The notes under the pieces were generated by a model. It saw nothing but the letters and a program-made list of their open reading frames with translations, made no database searches and had not been told where the DNA came from. Position numbers and translations under genes: made by a program. This document shows, piece after piece, positions 24,185 to 35,639 of a stretch of 64,000 nt of DNA (positions are counted from its first letter, which is position 1; each line of letters opens with the position of its first letter). The DNA comes from Calliphora vicina. Its lineage: Eukaryota > Arthropoda > Insecta > Diptera > Calliphoridae. Location: the NCBI RefSeq assembly GCF_958450345.1, contig NC_088780.1:44074033-44138032 (forward strand), written 5' to 3'.

Positions 24185-26110
24185 AATACCATGCACTATA
24201 ATTTCCAGAATATATTTATATACTTTTGTGGGTCTACGTCCAATATTTTATGTGTTGAAAAAATATTGAGAAAATCAATATATGGTGTTTGGAGCGATCA
24301 TAACAAATTTTAATAGTATAATATTTTCATCTGAGTTTGTCTTTTTATTATTTGAACAACGTGCGCAAACTTTCAGTATGCCGAATCTTATCTACCCACT
24401 CGAACAGAATACGGGCACCGATTGTTGCGAATTTTGTATAAAAACATATTTATAGTTCACTCGTTTGGAGGGACATAAAATAAATTTTATTGGATAATTT
24501 CAACCATTAAGTCCATCCCAATAGTCCCGATTTAACAGACAGACCGATACATCATCATCGCCTTAGACTTTTATAAGGACAGAGCATATACATATATACT
24601 TGTGAGGTTCTACGATCAATACATATTTTGGTGGAGCGTGCAATATACTTTCCGGACGCCCTTTTAGAGGAGCTATGCCTTCAGCCCAAAAATCCAGGAG
24701 TAATATTTATACCTACTTGATACAAATTTGTGTTAATTTTTTATCATTATCAATATTTTAGATTTGTAATGAATTTTACGAATGTGGGAATTATATAAGA
24801 GCTATGAACTCTTTGTATTGCCCATTTTCAATACTAAACATTTATGATCAATAAGGAATAATTGGATAAGTTTCATCATCCTACATCCTTCCCTTGAGGT
24901 CCTATCGTGCCAAAAACAGGCACACGCTAGGACATATCTAGATCATCATTGAACATTATAAGAACCCAGAATATATTTACTTTTTGGTTCTACTGCCAAT
25001 ATTTGGATATGTTACAAACATAATGACAAAATCAATTTCAGTGGTAGGTATAATAAGAGATTTATTCATTTATTTTATATTACAATACAATTACAAATTA
25101 TATTTTAACTTAATTTACCGCAAAGATTAACGAAGACCTCAAGCCCTCTGTAGTGAAACAGAACATAGTATCTGATGGGAATCGATCCCGTAACCTCCAA
25201 ACTGATAGACCGCGCCGAAAGTGCATCTTATGTGGGTGCTATGTCCAATTATGGACTGATCGTCATAGAATCTAGTAATATGCTTTTTTACATACATACA
25301 ACTGATCTGTGAAAAATTTTAGTTAGATATTGATATTTATGTGACAAAAGGTTTGTTATTGTATTTTTTGGATGTGGTCCTTTTTCGGTGTATAATTTAA
25401 CCTATATTTATAGGAGATTAATGCGTATTTAAGTGATTTTATCAAGTGGACTTTATAGTCAAATATGAATCAATCTAATCAAAATATCGTTTTGTGGTTT
25501 ATTTTTTCATGAAAATTATTTTTATTGAATTTTGTTTGGATACTGTTATTCTACAGGAATTTATGTAGTGTACGCCATGTTCCGGGAAGATATAATTATA
25601 GGGGTATATGGGAGAAATTATGGTCCGGTTCTTACCATTTAAACAAAGTTTGTCCTTTTATCAAAGGAGTAGAAACCAATTTTTAAAAAAGTTCAACTTT
25701 TCTGGAGGATGTCTCATAATTTGGTCTATAATTTTTTGGTTCTACGGTCAATATGTCGATATGTTAAAACCGGAATGACATCTTTTGGTCATTCATTGTT
25801 AATCTTTTTATGCCTGATGTCAAAATTGTCTAATACAATAAAGTTAAAAATACAAAATAGATGTAATTTGTTTGGTACAAAAAAAAATATTAGTTTTTAC
25901 TTGGACTTATTTAAACCGAATTATAAAATACTGGTCGGAGCAATTTCGAATACATATAAATTTTACTATAGATAATGTTCAATTATGTGCGATTAACCAA
26001 TATAAAGCGTTTATATCGCATTTAACATATATTTTGAATACAGAATTTTTATCGCTTTAAAATAAGCTCCAATAGTCCAAATTTACTCGTCCACCTCTTT
26101 CTGATCCACC
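24185..26110. repeat. Cluster of worn subfamily B repeat copies
   Basis: The phrase CCAGAATATATTTA...(T/C)TTTTGGTTCTAC...CAATATTT.GATATGTT recurs at about 24205, 24590, 24968 and 25735, and ATTATGGACTGATCGTCATA-type text at 25250. Several partial copies appear stacked head to tail, with insertions between. Open frames at 25709-26060 are accidental. Confidence 0.5.
25135..25225 (-). repeat. tRNA-promoter-bearing SINE-like fragment
   Basis: On the minus strand, GGATCGATTCC (25188-25178) is a clear B-box preceded by GGAGGTTACG. The A-box is poor. The sequence after the B-box (CATCAGATACTATGTTCTG) resembles the tail of the 6661 fragment. Not a foldable tRNA. Confidence 0.4.
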
Positions 26111-26114
26111 TCAC

Positions 26115-26940
26115 ACCTCAAGAGTCCAAAAATAAATATTTATACAACAGTCTGCTAATACAACTAATAGAATTTTTAAAATAAACAAGTGTTTGAGGTT
26201 TAACAAATACTCGTAATTTGAAGAAATCTTGAATTTCAAATAGTTACAATATTCTTATTTCTTTATTTTGATAATTTGCGTAAGTTTAAAGAATAACCTG
26301 TTGAATTGATTTGAACTTTGTATGTATATGTACATAAAATAACTATAATAATTATTAACTTTTCTTGAGTTATTAATAAGAGAAAGTGTTTGCGTTATTT
26401 TCTTTACAAATTTAGGTTATAGACTATATTAAAAATTCCAACAAAAAATGTGCTAATCAATATTTAATAAGTTTGTTTTTGACTTGAGGTTCTTTGTTAT
26501 ATCTCTTATTTAATCTAAGATACTTAAATTCTAAAAAGGCATGGAGTATACATACTTAAACAAAGTTATTTCATAACTTTATGTGTAAAATTCCTACAAC
26601 TAAATACTTTACCCTTATACATAATGAAAGTTTTGTTTTATAAAAATTTTATAATTGAATGGGAATTTTGTTTAATAAGACTTGGAACAATTAAAAATTT
26701 CACTACTAATAAAATATCTTTAGAAACTTAATAAATGAAGAAATTAAAACTATTGGCATTAATGTTTCTTCCTTGTAGCTTTCACAGGAAACTATAAATA
26801 ACAAGTATATATAACAAGTTAACAATTATAATATGTGATTGTTCTATTTTTTTTTTTTAATTTAAGAAACTGATTTAGAAAACATGTATTAAAAGAAAAT
26901 ATTATTATATACGAGTAGGTATACAAACACAAACTTGCAA
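26115..26940. other. AT-rich sequence, nothing recognised
   Basis: Short frames and A/T tracts only. Confidence 0.4.
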
Positions 26941-26948
26941 ATACTTAC

Positions 26949-27066
26949 CTTAAGCTTTATCAATTGTCAAATGCTAAGCAAATAGGAAACTGCAATCGAT
27001 TAAAATCAAATGGCATTTCCGAAGTTATAATCTGCATACGTGCAGCAATACATCTGTCCCTTTATA
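26949..27066 (-). promoter_or_regulatory. Possible second promoter and short first exon
   Basis: On the minus strand GGTATAAAGGG (TATAAA from 27066) is followed 33 bases on by GCAGATT, a weak Initiator, and then about 85 nt ending in TTAAG|GTAAGTAT, a near-perfect 5' splice donor at 26949/26948. It is on the same strand as, and 6.2 kb upstream of, the stronger promoter at 20864, so it might be an alternative start for the same gene. The evidence is compositional only. Confidence 0.25.
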
Positions 27067-27239
27067 CCTCCCAGTTATATAGGTCGCCCAGATTAGATTG
27101 TTCATTAATTTTCTTACTATAAGTCGCGAGCGATTACAAATAAGCAAACAGTCATACAAACAAATAAACACACATTCACTTTTATATATATGTAGATATG
27201 GGTTTCAAATGTTAACAAATTTTAATATTTACTTAATAT

Positions 27240-27720
27240 TGTTGATAGTACGCGCATTTCTGTCCTAAATATTAATATTGATAGCTGATATAGCTTTGCC
27301 TATATATAATTTGTCATCATATCTGTGGGATGTACCACGCCCACAATTGCAAGTTTGCCCATTTTTGGCCTAAATAAGTAATTCATATAACGTTTCAATG
27401 TTTTACATATGGACTCTATATCTTATTGCATCCTATATATCTTATTGTAACCTATATAATAACACAAAGGAACCTATAGCTTTGGACCCACGTGAGCTGC
27501 TCTTCTTTTCTTCATTTCGCTGCTACCTGTTTTTATTAACATCATATGGGTGGTGCCACGCCCTCTGTGACTACTACTCCCATTTTTGCCTCAAATATTT
27601 ATACAAACTGTGGAGTTGCTCATGCTAAATTTGAGGACTATAGCTATAATAGATTCCAAAATATTTGATATTTAAAATTAACTTTGTTTGGGGGTAGCAC
27701 GCGCACTTGAAAATTTAAAA
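27240..27720. repeat. Repeat with recurring CCACGCCCAC words
   Basis: GTACCACGCCCACAATTGC (27331), GGTGCCACGCCCTCTGTGAC (27552) and GGTAGCACGCGCACTTG (27692) are each followed by similar text (CCCATTTTTG.CCTCAAAT). The unit is about 140-220 bp. The 76-residue frame at 27398-27628 is part of this repeat. Confidence 0.5.
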
Positions 27721-28107
27721 CAAAAAGTACATACAGTAAAAATTTCAAGCAAATCTGGTCAGTCGATTAGCCGTCTATAGACTTCAAATCCTGCCACATG
27801 AATAGGATCCCCTAACACAATTTTTACAAAAGATTGTAGCTTCTACAAAAAAAAATTTACGAACTTAATTTTTATTTCTATTTAAAAGTAATTTAGATAT
27901 TATTGAACACTTTAAAAATTGGTTCAATATATACCTACACTGGTTTTGTTTTTATAAAACATTTTGTAAACCAAGTAAAAAATATGCCTTCAAAATTTGC
28001 GTCACATGAATAGGACCCTACTATAAAAAACAGTTTATGGATAGTTTGCAATACAAATTTTTAATTTTATTTACATTTTATGGAAATTTTTAAATTTTCA
28101 AGCCTTT

Positions 28108-28990
28108 TCAATAATTCGTAGAGCCTCCATTTTTAAAGATTGTTTCGTAAATTCAATTGGGAATACAATGATTTTATGTAATTGAGCGAAATGGTCGACC
28201 AAGCCACTTTTATGCCTTCAATAAGTTCCTCTTTAGTAGTATAATGCTTTCCAGAAGCATATACTTTACGAGCTAGCCATTCCCAAACATTTTCAGTGAT
28301 GTTAAGGTCCGGCGAGTAAGGGGGCCAATCGAGCACATTAACATTTTGATCGCGTAGCCATGACTTTATCACTCGGGCAGTATGAATTGGTGCATTATCA
28401 TGCTTCCAAAAATGTTCTGAAAGTGAGAAGACGCTTCTTGTAGCACTCCAATAAAGCAATTAGCGTTCATGGTGCTGGACAAAAATTTCAGTTCTCAGGT
28501 ATTATAATAGGATATGGCTCCCCACACCATAACCCCTTCCCACTCTGCTATGCAAACGATCCAATTGACGCTCCCCTTTTCGGAGATCGTGAAAATTATA
28601 ATTCAAAACTATAAATCAGGGCCTTCAAAATTAAATTTTTTTCATCTGAGAAAGGACACGGTTCCACTCGTTATCCCACGTCATGTGAGTTCGATAAAAA
28701 CCCAAGCGCATAGTTTTTCGAGCATCATTAAATGGTGGTTTTTTCTTAAGTTTTAATCGCTTCAAGTGTTCAGCCTTCGAAATTATATTCTTACGCTTGC
28801 CGAAACACCATTTTTAGCTGTAATTTGTGCAGACGAGTCGTCAGAATTTTATGCTGCTTTGAGAATATTACGTTTATCAGTTGCAAAAAATACACTTTTT
28901 GTACGGCCATTCATATTTTCCCCGTAGTTTGACTCATTCCGTAAAAAAATAGATACCACATTTCAGCTTCTTTTGATTCGTTCAGCAATT
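28108..28990 (-). pseudogene. Tc1-like (DD34E) transposase, broken
   Basis: The C-terminal half is clear: 'FWKHDNAPIHTARVIKSWLR', 'VNVLDWPPYSPDLNITENVW', then after a one-base slip near 28133 the typical ending 'KNGGSTNY' and a stop at 28108. From the Asp of 'HDNAP' to the Glu of 'ITENVW' there are 34 intervening residues, the DD34E spacing. Upstream, reading leftwards from about 28850, fragments such as 'AEHLKRLKLKKKPPF' and 'WDNEWNRVLSQM' appear, with several shifts and stops where the first catalytic Asp would lie. Not functional. Confidence 0.85.
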
Positions 28991-29109
28991 TTGAGGATCG
29001 ATTGTCTATATTCTTTTTAAATTTAAATTTTTATTTTTTCAGGGTCTGTAAATGTTTTCCTCGACGCATTTCAAATTTTTTTTATTATTAAAAAAACACA
29101 ATTTGCATT

Positions 29110-29255
29110 AAAACTACTACTATAAACCACCATAATGGGGAGGGTATAATGCGTTTGTGCAGATGTATACCGATCGATTTAGAATCACTTTCTGAGTCGA
29201 TTAAACGATGTCCGTCCGCCCATCCGGGCTTGACCGACCATACTTTCTTAATTGT
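29110..29255 (+). repeat. Dispersed repeat, subfamily A, fragment inside the Tc1-like element
   Basis: Head text ACCACCATAATGGGGAGGGT and GTTTGTGCAGATGT, the mid phrase GATTAAACGATGTCCGTCC, then directly the tail GGGCTTGACCGACCATACTT. Only both ends are present, joined by an internal deletion. Confidence 0.65.
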
Positions 29256-29979
29256 TTGTATTGCACTTGTTCACTTGCTTACGAAATCTAAAGTTAATGC
29301 GGGGGTCCTAATAAAGTGACGCAAAAACTATAGACAATTTTGGTCAATCTCAAAACAAAATATAAAAAAAATTATAACGGTACTTTTCCAGAACACAGAT
29401 TTGATCTCAGAACAAGTAAACATAGACACCTTTAAAACACAGAACAATCCACCGGTAATTGTTTGCAAATGTTGGGGAGAATTGCAGTTGCACAAAGTAC
29501 AAAGGGGGGTCCTATTCACGTGGCAGGGAGTGTATATAAACACACATTCACTTTTATATATACATATATATAATTATTTAGCCGCCTATCCACATAAGCA
29601 ATTTTCAAGTTAATTTTTGTTAAAGTTGACTTCATTTAAAATTTTCGATTTTTTCATAAGTAATATTTAAAAAATATCTTTTTGCAAAACATACATTCAA
29701 TAATTGAAATCATTTAACAATGAATGTAAAAATAATATAAAAAGAACCTTAAAAAAATGTCTAAGCCAAATTTTAAATTACGTTTGGTCTTAAAGTCGAC
29801 ATTTCGGCTTTTGTTAGGTTAATTATATACTGGGTAATATTGCCAAGCATGTTCACAACAAAGGTAAAATAAAATAATATGTATATACATATACGTATTT
29901 GAAAAATTCTTGTTGTACTACATCTTGAATTATGTACAAGCAAATTCAAATTCAGAGTTTAAATACAAAAAGCTTTTAA

Positions 29980-30654
29980 CGGCCATTTTCACAATGTACG
30001 ATTATTTCATTTTAACCGGAAAATTAACTAACTGTCGGTTTGTTTAACGGGGACCATTTAACCAACGGTTACCGATTTACGTTTCACCATCATTTGTTTA
30101 CTTAACCAAAGCATTCAGTAGAAAGTATGGCAATAATGCATACATTTGTTTACGAAAAATAGTGTAATGAAAGATTGAAATATAAAAAATTGTCTAAAAG
30201 ACGGCATAAAAAATAATAATTTGTGTTTTCTTAGTGGTATAATAAAAAAACGTATAAAACTCAAAAATATTAAGGTACCTAACTGTAAAATTTACAGAAC
30301 AAACTGAACAGCAATTACTGAAAACCAACAAGGAAAAGTGCACATTTGTTGTTTGGTTTGTAAGCGCAATATCCGGGTGGTATATGGATCACCCCGTGCA
30401 AAATTTACTTTTCTTCGCTTTACACTTTTAAAAATTATAAATATTACAAAAATATAAATGTTTTTCCATGTTCTTTTATTATATTTCTTACAATTAAGAT
30501 GCTAACCGGCGAAATTTATTCGGTTATATTTAACAGCAACTTTGTTGTTAAATAGTGTCAGTTAAGAATTAATCGTACATTGTGAAATTCATATTAACCT
30601 AACTTGCGGTTAAAGTTCACGTTAACTTTTAATCGTACATTGTGAAAATGGCCG
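29980..30654. mobile_element. MITE, possibly PIF/Harbinger-like, 675 bp
   Basis: Left end CGGCCATTTTCACAATGTAC then GATTA is mirrored exactly at the right end for at least 25 bp. TAA flanks both sides (29977-29979 and 30655-30657), matching the TWA target duplication of PIF/Harbinger elements. Subterminal TTAACCGG and an extra internal AATCGTACATTGTGAAAT near 30570 repeat the end sequence. No coding capacity. Confidence 0.75.
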
Positions 30655-30779
30655 TAAATGAATAATAATATGTTATTATAATTCTTCAAAAGCCTAAAAA
30701 TATGCATTTAATATTTATACAAAAATCAGTTTTTATAGCGCATACATAAATGTATTTTCTCCAAACATAAAAGAAAACA

Positions 30780-31130
30780 CATTAAAATTAAATACAGTAA
30801 AACTCAGCTATAACGAACTCCGTGGAATATGTAAAACTAATTCGCATAGTTTATAATAAACATAATGCAACTAATATTGACCAGACAAAAATTCTATAAC
30901 TATATATAAATCTTTATATATGGGCAAATCCATTATGTAGCACGAGACCCTCGCACAGTGGCTCATTATCGTTTTTCATCGGCCAGAACTCTGTAACTTT
31001 TGAACCGATATAGATATTTTAGATTTTTTTTTGATGGACAGATAACATCTTGTTTTAATTCCAGTTTTTATTTCATTAAAATCGGTTCAGCACTTGTTGA
31101 GCAATTTAAGGTTAAAGTTGAACTTTTAAT
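30780..31130. other. Unassigned, with two repeat-like phrases
   Basis: CAGTAAAACTCAGCTATAAC at 30795 looks like the end of a pogo/Tigger-type MITE, but no partner is seen. From 30955, CACAGTGGCTCATTATCG and 'TCTGTAACTTTTGAACCGAT' resemble the phrases near 52510-52600 (CGCACAGTGGGGG... TCTGAAACTTCTAAACGAAT), so another dispersed repeat may be present. Confidence 0.35.
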
Positions 31131-31883
31131 TATACCCTACACCACCATAGTGGGGAGGGTATTATGCGTTTGTGCAGATGTTTGTAACGCCCAAAAATAT
31201 TAGTCTAACACCCACCTTAAAGTATACATATCGACTTAGAATCGCTTTCTGAGTCGATTAAACGATGTCTGTCCGTCTGGTTGGCTGGCCGGCTGACTGG
31301 CTGGCTGGCCATGTAAACCTTGTGCGCAGAGTACAGGTCGCAATTTTGAAGATATTTCAATCAAATTTGGTACATATTACTTTTTCGGCCCATGCACCAA
31401 GCCTATTGAAACTGGCTGAAATCGGTGCATTATTTCACCTAGCCCCCATACAAATGTCCTCCCGAAATTGGACTTTATCGGTCATAAATGTTTAATTTAT
31501 ATATGTATCTCCACAAATTCCGCTCCAAATAAGTTTTATATATACAAAATTCATGTCACCAAATTTTGTTACGATCGGTCCATAATTAGTCATAGCTCCC
31601 ATATAGACCCGCTTCCGAAAATCACTTTAACGTGCATAAATCGCTTAAAAATGTTGGTATACACACAAAAATCAACATAGTTAACTTTAATATAGACATA
31701 AATTACACGACCTAATTTCATGGTGATCGGTCAATAATTGGTCATAGCCCCCATATAAGGCCCACTTCCGAAAATCACTCAAAAATAAGAATTATTGAAA
31801 TTTTAAAAGAAAAATTTGTTTGCTCTTTTACTTAGTGTAGGGTATTATATGGTCGGGCTTGACCGACCATACTTTTTTACTTG
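31131..31883 (+). repeat. Dispersed repeat, subfamily A, full-length reference copy (753 bp)
   Basis: Head TATACCCTACACCACCATAG then TGGGGAGGGTATTATGCG forms a small inverted repeat. The middle has ATGTCTGTCCGTCTGG and a GGCTGGCCGGCTGACTGGC run. The body carries repeats of TCATAGC(T/C)CCCATATA. The tail has GTAGGGTATTATATGG, then hairpin GGTCGGGCTTGACCGACC (31851-31868) and ACTTTTTTACTTG (31871-31883), followed by T-rich DNA. There is no coding capacity; the 67-76 residue frames are accidental. At least six other pieces in the window share this layout. Confidence 0.8.
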
Positions 31884-31889
31884 TTTTTC

Positions 31890-32690
31890 CTTACAGTGCT
31901 TAGTACCTAGCCAGCAGTAAAGAGGCAAACATACCTCTTCAAAACGCTTGTCGAAAAGTTACATGGGAATTTGTTATAATTATGATGAAGAATATATGGA
32001 TTAAGGTTTGTCAGATGCATATTTGTATTTTATATATAACGTAATACATGAATTTAGCCCTAAAAAGTGATTCCTGTACTATTATAGAACTGTGCGGTGA
32101 GTAATCTTTTGAATTGCCTTAAAAATCGAATACGACTTTAACTATTTTAAAAAATATTTCATCTCTCGAAACAAAAACTTTAAAATAAGAAGCAAATCAA
32201 TTTTTAAAAAATGATATTACGTACTTAGAGCAATGATATGTTTTCGGAGACGAATCACTTTACACAAAATAATTTTTTTTCAATTTAAAACGATATATTT
32301 TATCGTGGGATAACTTATCAGAGCTTCCAAGGTACCACATATAATTCACGACATGTTTTTCACTGACTTTTGCTGCCTCCGAGAAGCTTTTGCTAATTTT
32401 CCGCAAGATATTCCAATTGATATGGTCCATTTTTTCAAAAATCCCATAAAACTAACTTCCACAGTCTATATAAAGGATTGAAAGAATTATTAATATTTTA
32501 AATAATCAATACTCATTAGAAAGGAATAGAATGCACTTCGACTTAATAAAGTCTGAAATTTGAATAAGGCTAAATTTTGATGAAAGTTCCAAACATTTTA
32601 AAGCAAGAGAGTTAGTAAATTCTGTAAATCAAAATACAAAATATATGTGGAAAATAAAATAGTTCTACTTTTTTATGTAATTTAAATTAA
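31890..32690. other. AT-rich sequence, nothing firmly recognised
   Basis: Possibly the outer left part of the element centred on the palindrome at 33250, since GATATTACGTACTTAGAG near 32213 recalls the ACGTA motif found there. No coding signature. Confidence 0.35.
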
Positions 32691-32699
32691 TATATCTTC

Positions 32700-34145
32700 A
32701 CCTTAAATTCAAAATAACGTAACATCACTTTTTACAAGTTTATAAAAGAAGCAAAAAAATACATAAAATTAAAACTACAAAATTTTCTATTTTGGTTTAC
32801 AATAGAACTACACCATTTCCAATTGTATTTCAGAAGTTTCTAATTGTATTTCAGAAATTTCCAACTGAATTTCAGAAATTTCTAATTATATTTCAGAAAA
32901 TTCCAATTCAATTTCAGAAATTTCCATTTATATTTCAGAAATTTCCATTTATATATCAGAAATTTCCAATTATATTTCAGAAATTTCTAATTATATTTCA
33001 GAATTTTCCAATTATATTTCAGAATTTTCCATTTATATTTCAGAAATTTCTAATTATATTTCAGAATTTTCCAATTATATTTCAGAATTTTCCATTTATA
33101 TTTCAGAAATTTCTAATTGTATTTCAGAAATTTCCATTTGTATTTCAGAATTTTTATTTTATACTTAAAAAGTTTCCATTTGTATTTCAGAATTTTCCAA
33201 TTGTATTTCAGAAATATCCATTTGTATTTCAGAAAATTCTAATAGTAATACCAATGGATATTTCTGAAATACAAATAGAAAATTCTGAAATACTATTGGA
33301 AAATTCTGAAATACAATTAGAAACATTTTAAATATAAATTAAAAATTCTGAAATACAAATGGAAATTTCTGAAATACAATTGGAAAATTCTGAAATACAA
33401 TTAGAAAATTCTGAAATATAATTAGAAAGTTCTGAAATATAATTGGAATATTCTGAAATATAATTAGAAAATTCTGAAATATAATTAGAAATTTCTGAAA
33501 TATAATTGGAAATTTCTGAAATATAAATGGAAATTTCTGAAATATAAATGGAAATTTCTGAAATTGAATTGGAATTTTCTGAAATATAACTAGAAATTTC
33601 TGAAATTCAATTGGAAATTTCTGAAATACAATTAGAAACTTCTGAAATGCAATTGGAAATGGTGTAGAAATATATTTTATAAACAAGTAGACTTTTCAAA
33701 GAACATTTTATGATATGCCTCTTACGTTATTTTGAATTGATGTTTTCTAAAACCAAAATAACGTATCATCAATATAAATTTGTATGAAAAAATTAAATCT
33801 TAGATAAAAAAGGAGTTTTTATAGATACTTATATAAATTAAAAAAATATGCTTTATTAAATTTTTATTAAGATTGCCAAAAAAATTTATATTGCAATAAT
33901 TTTATTAAAAAATATAAGGAAACTAGGCTAAAATAGTAGTTATTAATTAATTACTCAAAGCGTAAACGTTATTTTGTTTAAGAAAATCATGCACTTGATG
34001 ATACGTTGTTTGAATTTTGGTTACAATTTGGTTATTTTTTAAAGTAAAAGTTTAAAATTTTTTACACATATGTAATACGATGTAACGATCATAATAAAAT
34101 CAATTTCAAATTTTTTGATGCTACGTTGTTTTGCATTTTAGGTGA
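32700..34145. repeat. Region with six copies of a CAAAATAACGTATCATCA-like motif on both strands
   Basis: Occurrences: TCAAAATAACGTAACATCAC (32707, plus), TTACGTTATTTTGAATTG (33723, minus), CCAAAATAACGTATCATCA (33752, plus), AAACGTTATTTTGTTTAAG (33964, minus), TTGATGATACGTTGTTTGAA (33996, minus) and TTGATGCTACGTTGTTTTGC (34117, minus). The copies flank the palindrome at 32811-33670 and look like subterminal protein-binding repeats of a DNA element. The outer ends were not found. Confidence 0.55.
32811..33670. repeat. Palindrome with arms built of a 21-bp tandem repeat
   Basis: The left arm (32811-33250) is about 20 units of a 21-bp repeat, consensus ATTTCAGAAATTTCCAATTAT. The right arm (33251-33670) is the reverse complement, about 19 units. 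Variant units occur in the same order counted from each outer end, so the array was inverted as a block. Because 21 is a multiple of three, both arms give open frames (32792-33331 plus, 33339-33686 minus) that repeat a seven-residue FQKFPII-like unit. I regard these as by-products of the repeat. Confidence 0.85.
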
Positions 34146-34149
34146 CGAT

Positions 34150-35435
34150 ATGTATGTAGGTGTCGATATGAATTTAACGTTTCTTTATTTTTATGTTATT
34201 CTTTTTTTATTTCTGTATAAAAAACTTAACTTTTTTTTAATTATAAGTGCATTTTTAATTTGTCCAGTTATTTTTTAAAAATCCAGGTAAATTTTTCGTA
34301 TAGTACAGTTATTTGACTTTTGTTATTTGGCAACACTATTTTTTTGTATTCGTAGAATCAAGAAAGTAATTAGTAAACCGAAAAATCGTCATAGCTGATG
34401 TGTTTTATGTGAAAATGGTTTCAAAAACATTATGACTTTAAAGTCAGTGCGTAATAGCAAATAATTCATTATAAAAGAGTACTTGGAAAACGACCTAAAC
34501 TAAGTACACTCAATTGGCCAGCACTACCACAACTTTTAAACCATTTATTGACTTTGCTAAAATAACATAAGTATTCAGATAACAAATTGTTCAAATTTTG
34601 TATTTAGAAATATTCATATGCGTCTTGGTCTTATTTTCTTCTATATTTAACCTCAGTTCCTTTATTGAATAAATACTTTAATTCCAATATTATTATGAAT
34701 GGATGTTCATATTTAAAGATTTTCTATAAGTTTGTATATACTGGTTCATTGTTAGTAGATTTTATTTTCTAAGCAAATAATCCGGATATATTTAAACAAA
34801 TTCATAAATACACAATTTATGTTAGTACACATGTAAATATGTTTAACAAATAAAAGAGTTTGTTTACATCTGTCACTACCAGCAACCATGACTATGAGTA
34901 TTGTCCATCATACGAAATTGTATTAACAAGCAATTCAATTCTCTGAAGGATAAGTCTCTGCATTGGAATAATATACTTAAAGCAAACTAAACAACTATCG
35001 ATATAAGTGTAAAGAATTTGAAAACGAGGGTTGAAGCGAAATATCAAACGTACTTGAAAGTAAAATATAATTTTTTTAAAAATTACTATATTAACATCCC
35101 AGATGTTTTATTAAATCCTAATGTAATAAATTATTAGATTAAAAATTTCATTAATAGAACTTGCATTTATGAAAACCACTTTAAACTGCCCTCGTAATCA
35201 TCCTTGTTTTATTGTTGTTTTGGGAGTTTGTGAAAACAAACTCGATTTTTATTATTATTTTTTTAAATAACAATGCAGAAAAAGATTTCTGTAAAAGTCT
35301 ACTTAAATTATGATGTTTAGTGGTTTGTTAAAAACTCCCCAACAAATGTTGGAGTAAAAAAGCTACAGAAAAGTTTTTAAATGTTTAAATATTTGTTGCA
35401 ACAGATGCAACAAATTAGTTTAAAGTTTGTATGTA
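34150..35435. other. AT-rich sequence, nothing recognised
   Basis: No repeats with defined ends and no coding signature. The word GGAAAACGACCTA at 34488 recurs inverted near 43253 in the hAT element's right flank; it is too short to interpret. Confidence 0.4.
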
Positions 35436-35439
35436 TATT

Positions 35440-35590
35440 TTTATACCCTCCACCACCAAAATTGGTGAATGAGGGTATATATAGCTTAGACATTATATGT
35501 GTAACATTAAGAAATATTCATCTGAATCCCAACAAAGTAGATAAATTCTTGATTTTTATGAAATTCTGAGGTCCGCCTAGCACTCTCACG
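35440..35590 (+). repeat. Dispersed repeat, subfamily B/C, head fragment
   Basis: TATACCCTCCACCACCAAAA then TTGGTGAATGAGGGTATATA is the typical head inverted repeat. The body is lost within 130 bp. Confidence 0.6.
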
Positions 35591-35639
35591 TCTAAAATAA
35601 ACCATACAAATCAATATGATTTACATATTCGGCAATTCG

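Larger units (their letters stand above)
27780..29532 (-). mobile_element. Degenerate Tc1-like transposon with doubled terminal repeats
   Basis: Outer ends: left CCTGCCACATGAATAGG (27790), right, reverse-complemented, CACTCCCTGCCACGTGAAT (29532 leftwards), each next to TA. Inner copies of the same word sit about 210 bp in: TGCGTCACATGAATAGGACC at 27998 and, inverted, near 29301-29327. Such inverted/direct repeat ends typify several Tc1-like lineages. The body holds a broken transposase (next entry). A subfamily A repeat fragment (29110-29250) has landed inside the right end. Length is about 1.75 kb. Confidence 0.8.

Noticed and set aside
31131..31883. Helitron assignment of the dispersed repeat
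   Set aside because: A 3' hairpin is present, but the end reads ACTTG rather than CTRR, and a TC start was not found; left unclassified.
32792..33331. 179-residue open frame of FQKFPII-like repeats, and its 115-residue partner on the minus strand at 33339-33686
   Set aside because: The 21-bp repeat keeps any frame open for free; both strands are open symmetrically, there is no start context or flanking exon signal, and the unit composition is low complexity.
32811..33670. A CRISPR-like array
   Set aside because: Units are contiguous 21-mers without spacers, in a eukaryotic genome, with an inverted second half.
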